From contig CAZDXQ010000061.1 in assembly GCA_964509545.1 (NCBI GenBank), positions 1 to 17,259 on the forward strand: a stretch of 17,259 nucleotides of DNA. Reading direction: 5' to 3'. Below the pieces are notes generated by a model that saw only the letters and a program-made list of their open reading frames with translations, did not search any database and was not told where the DNA came from. Shown in pieces: positions 7,330-14,970 of this stretch. Made by a program: the position numbers and the translations under genes. Position 1 is the stretch's first letter, and each line of letters begins with the position of its first letter. This stretch comes from JADJWR01 sp964509545. GTDB lineage: Bacteria; Pseudomonadota; Gammaproteobacteria; Burkholderiales; Burkholderiaceae_F.

Positions 7330-8483
7330 CCGCGGCTCGCATCCCGTACGGCCGGCAGTCGATCGACGAGACCGACATCGCAGCGATCGTCGAGGTCCTG
7401 CGTTCCGATTGGCTGACGCAGGGACCAACGATCGATCATTTCGAGCGTGCTATTGCTGCCACTTGCGGTGCCGCGCATGGCTGCGCGGTGTCCAACGCGA
7501 CAGCGGCACTGCATCTCGCCTGCCTGGCGCTCGACCTCGGCCCGGGCCAGCGGCTGTGGACCTCGCCGAACACCTTCCTCGCCTCGGCCAACTGCGGCCG
7601 CTACTGCGGCGCCGAGGTCGACTTTGTCGATATCGACCCGCGCAGCTATAACCTGAGTGCCGACCGCCTGGAGGAAAAGCTGGCCGCGGCCGCACGCGCC
7701 AACCGCCTGCCGCAGGTGCTGGTCACGGTCGACTTCGCCGGCCAGCCTTGCGAGGCCGACCGCATCTCGGCCCTTTGCCACCGCCACGGCGTGCGCGTTA
7801 TCGAAGACGCCTCGCACGCCATCGGCGCAACATGGAAGGGCGAACGCGTCGGCAGCGGACGTTGGGCCGACGTCACCGTGTTCAGCTTCCACCCTGTCAA
7901 GATCCTGACCACCGCCGAGGGCGGCATGGCGCTCACGAATAACGCCGAACTGCACCGCCGGCTGGCGATGCTGCGTTCGCACGGCATGGTGCGCGACGCC
8001 GTGCACCTGCAGCGCACCGGTGGAGGCGCGTGGTATTACGAGCAACAGGCACTTGGCTTCAATTACCGGATGACGGACATGCAGGCCGCCCTGGGCCTGA
8101 GCCAGTTGCGCCGGCTCGGCGAGTTCCTGTCGGCACGGCGCCGGCTCGCGCGGCGTTACGACGCGCTGTTGGCCGACCTGCCCGTGGTGCGCCCATGGCA
8201 GGCGCCGGAAGGCAACTCGTCGTTCCACCTGTATCCGGTTCAGATCGATCCCAGCCGTCGCCGCCGGGTCTTCGACGGCCTGCGCGCGCGCGGCATTGGC
8301 GTGCAAGTGCACTACATACCCGTGCACACGCAGCCGTATTACCGCGCGCTGGGCTTTCGCGACGGCGACTTCCCGGCGGCCGAGCGCTACTACGCGGGGG
8401 CCATCTCGCTGCCGATGTACGCCGAGCTCACCGACAGCGACCAGGACGCCGTGGTCGACGCTCTCCGCGCCGAACTGTTGTGA
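7326..8483 (+). CDS. pseC: UDP-4-amino-4,6-dideoxy-N-acetyl-beta-L-altrosamine transaminase
   Basis: A 385-residue PLP-dependent aminotransferase of the DegT/DnrJ/EryC1 family. It transfers an amino group, usually from glutamate, to C4 of the PseB product. The start ATG at 7326 overlaps the pseB stop by 4 nt and gives the typical opening IPYGRQSIDE. EDASHAIG (160-167) carries the Asp that contacts the PLP ring nitrogen. FSFHPVKILTTAEGG carries the PLP-binding Lys at 192, equivalent to K183 of H. pylori PseC. DWLTQGP (28-34) is also typical. The gene order pseB-pseC and the downstream pse genes separate it from other sugar aminotransferases. The stop overlaps the pseF start. Confidence 0.95.
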   Translation: MTAARIPYGRQSIDETDIAAIVEVLRSDWLTQGPTIDHFERAIAATCGAAHGCAVSNATAALHLACLALDLGPGQRLWTSPNTFLASANCGRYCGAEVDFVDIDPRSYNLSADRLEEKLAAAARANRLPQVLVTVDFAGQPCEADRISALCHRHGVRVIEDASHAIGATWKGERVGSGRWADVTVFSFHPVKILTTAEGGMALTNNAELHRRLAMLRSHGMVRDAVHLQRTGGGAWYYEQQALGFNYRMTDMQAALGLSQLRRLGEFLSARRRLARRYDALLADLPVVRPWQAPEGNSSFHLYPVQIDPSRRRRVFDGLRARGIGVQVHYIPVHTQPYYRALGFRDGDFPAAERYYAGAISLPMYAELTDSDQDAVVDALRAELL

Positions 8484-9226
8484 CCACCCTTGCCCTGATC
8501 CAGGCCCGCATGAGCAGCACGCGGCTGCCCGGCAAAGTGCTGCTGCCGCTTGGCGGCGACACGGTGCTCGGCTGCGTTATCGGCCGCCTGTCTCGTTCGC
8601 GAAGGCTCGATTCGCTCGCCGTCGCCACGTCAACCGACGCCGTCGATGAACCGATCGGCGCCTGGGCACGGGCGCATGGCGTAGCCTGTCATCGCGGCCC
8701 GCTCGACGACGTGCTGGAACGCTTCGCGGGGGCTGCGCGACAGGGCGCAGCCAACACGATCGTGCGCATCACGGCCGACTGCCCGCTGATCGACCCCCAG
8801 GTAGTCGACGCGATGCTGGCGCAGTTCGACGCCGCCGCCGCGGCCAGCGCGCCGTGCGATTACCTCAGCAACGCGCTGCAGCGGACCTTTCCGCGCGGGC
8901 TCGACGCCGAGGTGTTCAGCCGCGCCGCACTGCTACGAGCGGCAGCAGAGGCCAAGCAACCATTCGAGCGCGAGCACGTCACGCCGTATCTGTATCGCGA
9001 CGGCGCTGGCTTCCGCGTCTGTCATCATCGGGCGGCGCACGACCTGTCACACCACCGCTGGACGCTTGACACGACCGAGGATTACCGGTTCCTGCAGCGG
9101 CTGTTCGAACTGCTGGGCGAACGCTGGCGCAAGGCCGGCTACGAGGAAATCGTCGCCCTCCTCGACCGCCACCCCGAGGTAATGAAGATCAATCGTGACG
9201 TACGCCAGAAGCAACTGGGGGAGTAG
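8480..9226 (+). CDS. pseF: pseudaminic acid cytidylyltransferase (CMP-Pse synthetase)
   Basis: A 248-residue nucleotidyltransferase of the CMP-NeuAc synthetase/SpsF group. It would activate pseudaminic acid with CTP to CMP-Pse, the last cytoplasmic step before transfer. The N-terminal IQARMSSTRLPGK (7-19) is the nucleotide-binding signature. TADCPLIDP further on is the usual metal/sugar-site segment. The start is GTG at 8480, overlapping the pseC stop as GTGA. No other start fits, because the frame further upstream lies wholly inside pseC. Neighbours pseB, pseC, pseG and pseI support Pse rather than another nonulosonate. Confidence 0.92.
   Translation: MTTLALIQARMSSTRLPGKVLLPLGGDTVLGCVIGRLSRSRRLDSLAVATSTDAVDEPIGAWARAHGVACHRGPLDDVLERFAGAARQGAANTIVRITADCPLIDPQVVDAMLAQFDAAAAASAPCDYLSNALQRTFPRGLDAEVFSRAALLRAAAEAKQPFEREHVTPYLYRDGAGFRVCHHRAAHDLSHHRWTLDTTEDYRFLQRLFELLGERWRKAGYEEIVALLDRHPEVMKINRDVRQKQLGE
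9217..9223 (+). promoter_or_regulatory. ribosome binding site of the Pse-associated methylase
   Basis: GGGGGAG lies 7 nt before the ATG at 9231, overlapping the end of pseF. It supports the ATG at 9231 over an upstream ATG in the same frame (9195) that lies inside pseF. Confidence 0.65.
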
Positions 9227-9230
9227 GCAG

Positions 9231-9845
9231 ATGCCATTTGCGACAGAACAGGAAGACTTCTGGGCCGGCGACTTCGGCGACGACTACACGCGGCGCAACC
9301 GCGGCCTGGACGTGGTCGCCGCCAACACGGCGCTGTTCGCCCGCATCCTGGCGCGACTGCCGAAGCTCGACTCGGTGGTCGAACTCGGCGCCAACATTGG
9401 CATGAACCTGCTGGCGCTGCGCAACCTGCTGCCGCGGGCGAAAATGGCTGCGGTGGAGATCAACGAATGCGCGGCGGCCGAAATGCGTCGGATCGACGGC
9501 ATCGAAGTGACGGTCGGTTCGCTGTTCGACTACGCGCCGCAGGTGCCGGCCGACTTCGCCTTCGTCAAGGGCGTGCTGATCCACATCGCGCCGGAGCGCC
9601 TGGCCGACGCCTACGCCGCGCTGTATCGCAGCAGCGCGCGCTACCTTTGCGTAGCCGAATACTACAACCCGAGTCCGGTCGAGGTGCCGTACCGCGGTCA
9701 CAGCGGCCGCCTGTTCAAGCGCGACTTCGTCGGCGAACTGCTCGATCGCTACGCCGACCTGAGGCTGGTCGACTACGGCTTCGTCTGGCGGCGTGACGTG
9801 TTCGCGCAGGACGACCTGACCTGGTTCGTGCTGGAAAAGCGCTGA
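9231..9845 (+). CDS. pseudaminic acid biosynthesis-associated methylase
   Basis: A 204-residue class I SAM-dependent methyltransferase. VVELGANIGMN (49-59) is the SAM-binding loop, and VEIN (75-78) ends the second strand with an acidic residue. The opening FWAGDFGDDYTRRN is the hallmark of a small clade of methylases that I know mainly from pse loci (the TIGR03587 type). It lies 4 nt after pseF and 9 nt before the sugar amidotransferase, so it is part of the same operon. It probably methylates the Pse sugar or an amino or acetamidino group on it; the exact acceptor is unknown. Expected in the cytoplasm. Family call is firm; acceptor is inference. Confidence 0.85.
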   Translation: MPFATEQEDFWAGDFGDDYTRRNRGLDVVAANTALFARILARLPKLDSVVELGANIGMNLLALRNLLPRAKMAAVEINECAAAEMRRIDGIEVTVGSLFDYAPQVPADFAFVKGVLIHIAPERLADAYAALYRSSARYLCVAEYYNPSPVEVPYRGHSGRLFKRDFVGELLDRYADLRLVDYGFVWRRDVFAQDDLTWFVLEKR

Positions 9846-9850
9846 GGTGA
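9844..9850 (+). promoter_or_regulatory. ribosome binding site of the sugar amidotransferase
   Basis: GAGGTGA overlaps the methylase stop codon and lies 4 nt before the ATG at 9855. Confidence 0.6.
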
Positions 9851-9854
9851 CGAC

Positions 9855-11006
9855 ATGTTGACCTTCTGCAAGTGCTGCGTGATGCCCCACACCAAGCCCG
9901 ACCTGAAGATCGACGGCGAGGGCGTGTGCAGCGCCTGTCGCAGCTTCGAACAGCGCCGCGAGGTCGACTGGGCAGCACGCCGTTCCTCCTTCCTCGAACT
10001 GATCGAGAGGTACCGCGCGAAGGACGGTTCGCGCTGGGACTGCATCGTGCCGGTGTCCGGCGGCAAGGACAGCACCTACCAGGTGCTGCGCATGAAGCAG
10101 CTTGGCCTGAATCCCCTGTGCGTCACGGCCACGACCTGTGACTTGTCAGACATCGGCCGTTGCAACATCCAGAACATCAAGAACCTCGGCGTCGACTACG
10201 TCGAGTTCTCGCCGAATCCGGTGATCCGGCGCAAGATGAACCGGATCGGCCTGACCCAGGTCGGCGACATCTCGTGGCCGGAGCATGTGGGTATATTCAC
10301 TATCCCAGTGCGGGCCGCGGTGCAGTATGGCGTGCCGCTGATCGTCTGGGGCGAGAACTCGCAAGACGAGTACGGCGGCCCGGCGGCAGCGGCACAGAAC
10401 AACGTGCTGAACCGTCGCTGGCTGGAGGAGTTCGGCGGCCTGCTCGGCCTGCGCGTGTCCGACCTGATCGGGCTGGAAGGCATCGAGAAGCACCACCTGA
10501 TCGCCTACACCTACCCGTCCGACGAGGATCTGAAGCGGGTCGGCGTCACCGGGCTGTTTCTTGGCTACTACTTCCCTTGGGACGGCTACTCGAACGCCCT
10601 GATCTCTCAGGCAAACGGTTTTAGAACGTTCCACACCACCGTGGAGGGATCGGTCGTCAACTACGAGAACCTCGACAACCACCAGACGGGCATCCACGAC
10701 TACTTCAAATTCCTCAAGTTCGGTTTCGGTCGGGCCACCGATATCGCCTGTCTGCACGTTCGCCGCGGCCGCATCACCCGGGAGGACGCGATCGACATGG
10801 TGCGGCGGCACGACGGAAAGTTCCCCTGGACCTACCTCGGCAAGCGGCTGGAGGACATCCTCGAGCCGCTCGACATGTCGGTCGACGAGTTCGTCCGAGT
10901 GTGCGACCGCTTTACCAATAAGCGGATCTTCGTCACCGATGCCCGCGGCCAACTCGTCAAGGATCGGCACGGCAACCTGAAGCGAATCAACGACGACAAT
11001 CCATGA
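9855..11006 (+). CDS. pseA: N-acetyl sugar amidotransferase, PseA/WbpG type
   Basis: A 383-residue ATP-pyrophosphatase-type enzyme. It starts with a likely zinc-binding Cys set (CKCC, residues 5-8, and CSAC, 25-28). The PP-loop SGGKDST (68-74) adenylates the acetamido oxygen so that ammonia can replace it, making an acetamidino group. WGENSQDEYGG in the middle is typical of the WbpG/PseA family. In Campylobacter, PseA makes the acetamidino form of pseudaminic acid; in Pseudomonas O-antigen loci, WbpG works with HisH- and HisF-like partners. Here the HisH-like and HisF-like genes follow at once, with a 4-nt overlap to the first. The family is sure. The symbol is given by pathway context and could equally be wbpG-like. 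Confidence 0.87.
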   Translation: MLTFCKCCVMPHTKPDLKIDGEGVCSACRSFEQRREVDWAARRSSFLELIERYRAKDGSRWDCIVPVSGGKDSTYQVLRMKQLGLNPLCVTATTCDLSDIGRCNIQNIKNLGVDYVEFSPNPVIRRKMNRIGLTQVGDISWPEHVGIFTIPVRAAVQYGVPLIVWGENSQDEYGGPAAAAQNNVLNRRWLEEFGGLLGLRVSDLIGLEGIEKHHLIAYTYPSDEDLKRVGVTGLFLGYYFPWDGYSNALISQANGFRTFHTTVEGSVVNYENLDNHQTGIHDYFKFLKFGFGRATDIACLHVRRGRITREDAIDMVRRHDGKFPWTYLGKRLEDILEPLDMSVDEFVRVCDRFTNKRIFVTDARGQLVKDRHGNLKRINDDNP

Positions 11007-11626
11007 CGGTCGTCATTGTCGACTACGGAATGGGCAACCTGGCCTCGGTGCAGCGCGCGCTCGAGGAGTGCGGCGCGTACGTCGAAATCGCCGACGAACC
11101 GACGGCGCTGCGGCGCGCCAGCCATGTGGTTCTGCCCGGCGTCGGCGCGTTTGGCGACGCGATGGTGCGGCTGGCGGCCGGCGGCTGGATCGCTCCGCTG
11201 CGGCAGCTCGCCGCCGAGCATGTTCCCCTGCTCGGCATCTGTCTCGGCATGCAACTGCTCGCAGATTACGGCGAAGAAGGCGGCGCCCACGACGGTCTCG
11301 GCCTGGTTCCCGGTCGGGTCACACGCCTGCAGCCGGTCGGCCGCAACGAACGCGTGCCACACGTCGGTTGGAACGAGGTGTTGCCGCAGCGCGCTGACCC
11401 GCTGTTCGAGTCGATCGCGCCGCGCACTGACTTCTACTTCGTGCACAGCTACTGCTTCGCACCAGCACAGCCCGAGCACGTGGTCGCCACCACGCCGTAC
11501 TGCGGGGCGTTCGCTTCCGTGGTGCGCAATGGCAGCATAGCCGGCACGCAGTTCCACCCGGAGAAGAGCTCTCGCGCCGGCTTTCGGCTGCTGCGCAATT
11601 TCCTCGCCGGCCGCGGCGATGCTTAA
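11003..11626 (+). CDS. hisH: HisH-like glutaminase subunit of the sugar amidotransferase
   Basis: A 207-residue class I glutamine amidotransferase. LGICLGMQ holds the nucleophile C80, and FHPEKS gives H185 and E187, so the Cys-His-Glu triad is complete. VDYGMGNL (6-13) and LPGVGAF (44-50) are HisH signatures. In histidine synthesis HisH feeds ammonia to HisF. Here it sits between a WbpG/PseA-type amidotransferase (ATGA overlap) and a HisF-like protein (8-nt overlap) in a pse operon, with no other his genes, so it most likely supplies ammonia for acetamidino formation, as WbpH does. The symbol names the family, not histidine synthesis. Confidence 0.88.
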   Translation: MTVVIVDYGMGNLASVQRALEECGAYVEIADEPTALRRASHVVLPGVGAFGDAMVRLAAGGWIAPLRQLAAEHVPLLGICLGMQLLADYGEEGGAHDGLGLVPGRVTRLQPVGRNERVPHVGWNEVLPQRADPLFESIAPRTDFYFVHSYCFAPAQPEHVVATTPYCGAFASVVRNGSIAGTQFHPEKSSRAGFRLLRNFLAGRGDA

Positions 11627-12383
11627 GGCCCGCGTCATTCCAACCCTGCTGTGGAAGGACGGCAGCCTGGTCAAGGGCACCGGCTTCGACAGCTGGCGCC
11701 GCATCGGCGCGGCGATGCCAGCGATCAAGGTCTACAACACGCGCGACGTCGACGAACTGGTGCTGATGGACATCACCGCAACCGCCGAGAGCCGGGGACC
11801 GGACCTGGCCGAGATCGACGTCCTGGCCCGCGAGTGCTTCGTGCCCTTCACCGTCGGCGGCGGCGTCGCTTCGGTGGAGATGGTGCGCGACCTGCTCCGC
11901 GCCGGTGCCGACAAGGTGATCGTCAACTCGGCCGCCTACGCGAATCCAGCGCTTGTAAGCGAGGCCGCGCTGCGCTTCGGCAGCCAGTGCGTGGTCGCGG
12001 CGATCGACGCGCTGCGCGGCGACGACGGCGGCTACGAGTGCTGTGCGCGCAGCGGCACGCTGCGAATGGGCATCGGCCCGGTGCAATGGGCAAAACGGCT
12101 GGAGGCCCTCGGCGCCGGCGAGATCCTGCTCACGCGCATCGAGCGCGACGGCACCCTGCAGGGCTACGACGTCGATCTGCTGGCGCTGGTGACCGCCGCG
12201 GTGTCGATCCCGGTGATCGCCGCCGGGGGCGCGGGCAGCTATGACGACATGCTTCGGGCACTCCGCACGGGCGGCGCCAGCGCGGTCGCCGCGGGAGCGA
12301 TGTTCCAGTTCACCGAACAGACGCCACGCGAGGCCAAGCAGTTTCTCGCTGCACATGGTGTTCCGGTGCGGGCAGCGCACTGA
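11619..12383 (+). CDS. hisF: HisF-like ammonia-channel partner of the sugar amidotransferase
   Basis: A 254-residue beta/alpha-barrel protein of the HisF family, resembling the WbpI/HisF2 type found beside WbpG. Its first strand reads IPTLLWKDG, so Leu occupies position 11, where true HisF has the catalytic Asp (CLDVKDG). The second catalytic residue, D130 in AAID, is kept. Loss of Asp11 argues against the imidazole-glycerol-phosphate cyclase reaction and for a role in passing ammonia from the HisH-like subunit to the PP-loop enzyme. Its ATG overlaps the hisH-like gene by 8 nt. VNSAAYANP (102-110) and AAGGAGS near the end are the usual phosphate-site segments. Family is sure; the ammonia-channel role follows established WbpG-HisH-HisF systems. 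Confidence 0.87.
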   Translation: MLKARVIPTLLWKDGSLVKGTGFDSWRRIGAAMPAIKVYNTRDVDELVLMDITATAESRGPDLAEIDVLARECFVPFTVGGGVASVEMVRDLLRAGADKVIVNSAAYANPALVSEAALRFGSQCVVAAIDALRGDDGGYECCARSGTLRMGIGPVQWAKRLEALGAGEILLTRIERDGTLQGYDVDLLALVTAAVSIPVIAAGGAGSYDDMLRALRTGGASAVAAGAMFQFTEQTPREAKQFLAAHGVPVRAAH

Positions 12384-12400
12384 GCGACACGAACGAAACG

Positions 12401-13879
12401 ATGCGAATCGCGCTGCGTGCCGACGCTTCGCCGACCATCGGCTTTGGTCACGTGGCGCGCTGCCTGGCAGTGGCCGAAGCGCTCGTCCACAGCGGGCACG
12501 CCGTAGCCCTGATCGGCGCCGAACCGCCGGCAGCGCTACGCGCACTGGCGGCGCAAATTGGCGTCTCGCACCTGAACGCTTCGGCTTCCGGCCAGCGCGC
12601 GGATGCGGCGGCGAGCCTAGAGGCGATCGGCCTCTGGGGTGGCGCTGACGTGTGCCTAGTCGACCACCACGCGCTCGGCCGCGTTTGGGAGTCCGCTGCG
12701 CGACAGGCGGGATGCGCCGTGGCGGCGATCGACGATCTCGGACGAGAGCACGACTGCGACCTGCTCATCGACGCCAACGCAGGAGTCACGGAGGACAATT
12801 ACCGGGGGCGAGTCGACCCGGGCACCTGGCTGCTGCTGGGACCGCGCTACGCGATGCTGCGGCGGGGATTTCGCGACGGGCATGAACAAGCCAGGGTACG
12901 TCGGCAGATCGAGCGCATCCTCGTCTCCTACGGCGGTACCGATCCGACCGGCGAAACGGCCAAGGCCATCGAGGCGGTGGCGACGCTCGACGGCGTCACT
13001 GTTGAAGTTGCGGTCACCAGCGCCCAGCCGCAGTTCGATCGGGTTCGCGCCCTCGCGGCCGACGTTGCCCACCTCAAGCTGCATGTCGACCGCAACGACC
13101 TCGAGCGATTGCTCGCTGACGCCGACCTCGTGCTTGGCGCAGCCGGCATCAGCGCACTGGAGCGCGCCTGCCTTGGTGTGCCATCGGTCGCGACCATAGT
13201 CGCCGACAACCAGGCGCCGGGCGCCGCGGCGCTGGCCGACGCCGGCGTGACCCTCTTGCTCGGCGACGCGGCAACCGTTACACCGGCGCGACTGCGCGCG
13301 GTTGTCGAGGGACTGCGCGCCTGCCCTGATGCGCTGGCCCGCATGTCAGCGCGCGGACCGACGCTGGTCGACGGCCGCGGGGCGGCGCGGGTGGCGGCCG
13401 CATTGAGATCGCTGCGCTTCGAACTGAGACGCGCGACGCTCGGCGACGCGCAGCCGATGTTCGAGTGGCGAGACCACCCGCGCACGAGGGCGTTCTCGCT
13501 CGATCCGCGGCCGCTCGACTGGGAGGCGCACCAGCGATGGCTGGCTGAGCGGCTCGCCGATGCGAACTGCGATCTGCTGGTCGCCTCGGACGACGTCGGG
13601 CCGATTGGGGTGCTCCGCTTCGACGTGGCTGCTGCGGTGGCAAACGTCTCCGTGTACCTGCTCCCGCAGCGCCAGGGCACCGGGCTGGGCGCGCCGCTGC
13701 TGCGTGCCGGCGAAAGATGGCTCCGGCACAATCGGCCGCGAGTGACCGCGCTGCGGGCGACGATCCTCGAATCGAACCGCGCCTCACTGCGGGTGTTCGC
13801 CGACGCCGGTTACGAAGGCGCGCAGCGCGACCTCGTGCGCCCGCTGGCCTTGGCCAGAATATCGGGAGGTTCTGCTTGA
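12401..13879 (+). CDS. pseG: fused PseG UDP-sugar hydrolase and GNAT N-acetyltransferase (probable PseH)
   Basis: A 492-residue two-domain protein. Residues 1 to about 335 are PseG, a GT-B-like hydrolase that removes UDP from UDP-2,4-diacetamido-2,4,6-trideoxy-beta-L-altrose. It has RADAS (6-10) and GFGHVARC (14-21), with the essential His at 17 as in C. jejuni PseG, and the later SYGGTDPT (176-183) and LGAAGISALE (245-254). From about 338 a GNAT domain begins (FELRRATLGDA, then FEWRDHP at 354-360), with the acetyl-CoA loop QRQGTGLGAPLL at 423-434. The window has no separate PseH, and pathway order needs an N4-acetyltransferase just before PseG, so the GNAT half is probably PseH. PseG and PseH are separate proteins in Campylobacter and Helicobacter. 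ATG start is 17 nt after the hisF-like stop, without a strong ribosome site. PseG is sure; PseH is inference. Confidence 0.9.
   Translation: MRIALRADASPTIGFGHVARCLAVAEALVHSGHAVALIGAEPPAALRALAAQIGVSHLNASASGQRADAAASLEAIGLWGGADVCLVDHHALGRVWESAARQAGCAVAAIDDLGREHDCDLLIDANAGVTEDNYRGRVDPGTWLLLGPRYAMLRRGFRDGHEQARVRRQIERILVSYGGTDPTGETAKAIEAVATLDGVTVEVAVTSAQPQFDRVRALAADVAHLKLHVDRNDLERLLADADLVLGAAGISALERACLGVPSVATIVADNQAPGAAALADAGVTLLLGDAATVTPARLRAVVEGLRACPDALARMSARGPTLVDGRGAARVAAALRSLRFELRRATLGDAQPMFEWRDHPRTRAFSLDPRPLDWEAHQRWLAERLADANCDLLVASDDVGPIGVLRFDVAAAVANVSVYLLPQRQGTGLGAPLLRAGERWLRHNRPRVTALRATILESNRASLRVFADAGYEGAQRDLVRPLALARISGGSA
13864..13870 (+). promoter_or_regulatory. ribosome binding site of pseI
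   Basis: GGGAGGT, the strongest Shine-Dalgarno-like match noticed in the pse operon, lies inside the end of the pseG fusion gene and 11 nt before the ATG at 13882. A TTG at 13876, 5 nt after it and in the same frame, is an alternative start that would add two residues. Confidence 0.65.
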
Positions 13880-13881
13880 AC

Positions 13882-14931
13882 ATGGGTATCAGGATCGGCA
13901 GACACACCGTGGGGTCCGAGGCGCCGCCATTCGTGATCGCCGAGATGTCAGGCAACCACAACGGCTCGCTCCAACGGGCGCTGGCTATCGTCGACGCCGT
14001 AGCCGATGCCGGTGCGCACGCGCTCAAGTTACAGACCTATACGGCCGACACGATGACGATCGACCTCGCTGAGCGCGAGTTCGTCATCGACGATCCGGCA
14101 AGCCTTTGGGCCGGGCGGACGCTTTACGACCTGTACCGCGAGGCGCACACGCCGTGGGACTGGCACGCGCCGATCTTCGAGCGCGCGCGCGCACGCGGCC
14201 TGGTCGCATTCTCGACCCCGTTCGACGCCACTGCGGTGGACTTCCTCGAAGCGCTCGAGGTGCCATGCTACAAGATCGCCTCGTTCGAAAACGTCGACCT
14301 TCCGCTGATCCGCCGCGTGGCGGCCACGGGCAAGCCGGTGATCATCTCCACTGGGCTGGCCACGCTTACCGAGATCGGCGAAGCGGTGGCGGCGGCGCGC
14401 AGCGCCGGCTGCCGCGATCTCGTGCTGCTGAAGTGCACCAGCGCTTACCCGGCCTCGCCGGCCGATTCCCACCTGCGCACCATCTCCCATCTGCGTGAGG
14501 CGTTCGGCTGCGAAGTCGGGCTCTCGGATCACACGCTCGGCAGCGGCGCCGCCATTGCCGCGGTTGCGCTCGGCGCCACCGTGATCGAAAAACACGTGAC
14601 CCTGTGCCGCGCCGATGGCGGCGTGGACAGCGCGTTCTCAATGGAGCCTTCGGAACTGCGCCAACTGGTTGAGGACGCCGAGCGGGCGCGGCTGGCGCTC
14701 GGGGGGGTTCGCTACGGGCCGAACGCGAGTGACCGGAGCTCGCTGCGCTTTCGCCGCTCCTTGTACGTTGTGTGCGATACGCGTGCTGGCGAAGTCTTCA
14801 CGGCTGAAAACGTGCGCGCGATCCGTCCGGGTCTCGGCCTGCCACCGAAGGACGTCGACCGCGTGCTTGGCCGAACAGCAGCGCGCGACATCAGCGCTGG
14901 TACGGCGCTCGCCTGGGATCTGGTCGAATGA
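13882..14931 (+). CDS. pseI: pseudaminic acid synthase
   Basis: A 349-residue member of the NeuB/sialic acid synthase family, of normal length. It condenses 2,4-diacetamido-2,4,6-trideoxy-L-altrose with phosphoenolpyruvate to give pseudaminic acid. EMSGNHNGS (21-29) and KLQTYTADTMT (49-59) are the signature segments of PseI. The TIM-barrel NeuB domain fills about 1-280, and a C-terminal SAF (antifreeze-like) domain follows from about 290 (RSLYVVCDTRAGE onwards). The ATG at 13882 lies 2 nt after the pseG fusion stop. It is the last gene of the operon. The short convergent gap after it shows no strong terminator. Confidence 0.95.
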   Translation: MGIRIGRHTVGSEAPPFVIAEMSGNHNGSLQRALAIVDAVADAGAHALKLQTYTADTMTIDLAEREFVIDDPASLWAGRTLYDLYREAHTPWDWHAPIFERARARGLVAFSTPFDATAVDFLEALEVPCYKIASFENVDLPLIRRVAATGKPVIISTGLATLTEIGEAVAAARSAGCRDLVLLKCTSAYPASPADSHLRTISHLREAFGCEVGLSDHTLGSGAAIAAVALGATVIEKHVTLCRADGGVDSAFSMEPSELRQLVEDAERARLALGGVRYGPNASDRSSLRFRRSLYVVCDTRAGEVFTAENVRAIRPGLGLPPKDVDRVLGRTAARDISAGTALAWDLVE

Positions 14932-14970
14932 CTGGGAAACGACGACCGTCGGGATCACGCCGCTGAGAGA
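14932..14970. other. short convergent gap between pseI and pglL-like gene
   Basis: A gap of 39 nt between two converging genes. It holds only a very weak hairpin possibility (CGAC and GTCG near 14940-14951) and no T-run, so no intrinsic terminator for either operon can be called. GATCAC occurs twice, 16 nt apart, the second copy running into the end of the pglL-like gene; I attach no meaning to this. Confidence 0.5.

Noticed and set aside
11003..12383. Histidine biosynthesis pair hisH-hisF
   Set aside because: No other his genes are present, the pair follows a PseA/WbpG-type enzyme by overlap, and the HisF-like protein lacks Asp11. An ammonia-supply role for sugar amidination fits better.
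6334..14931. Legionaminic acid rather than pseudaminic acid pathway
   Set aside because: The inverting dehydratase PseB, PseC with its FSFHPVK motif, and a PseG-type hydrolase with H17 mark the Pse route. No LegG-type hydrolysing epimerase is present.
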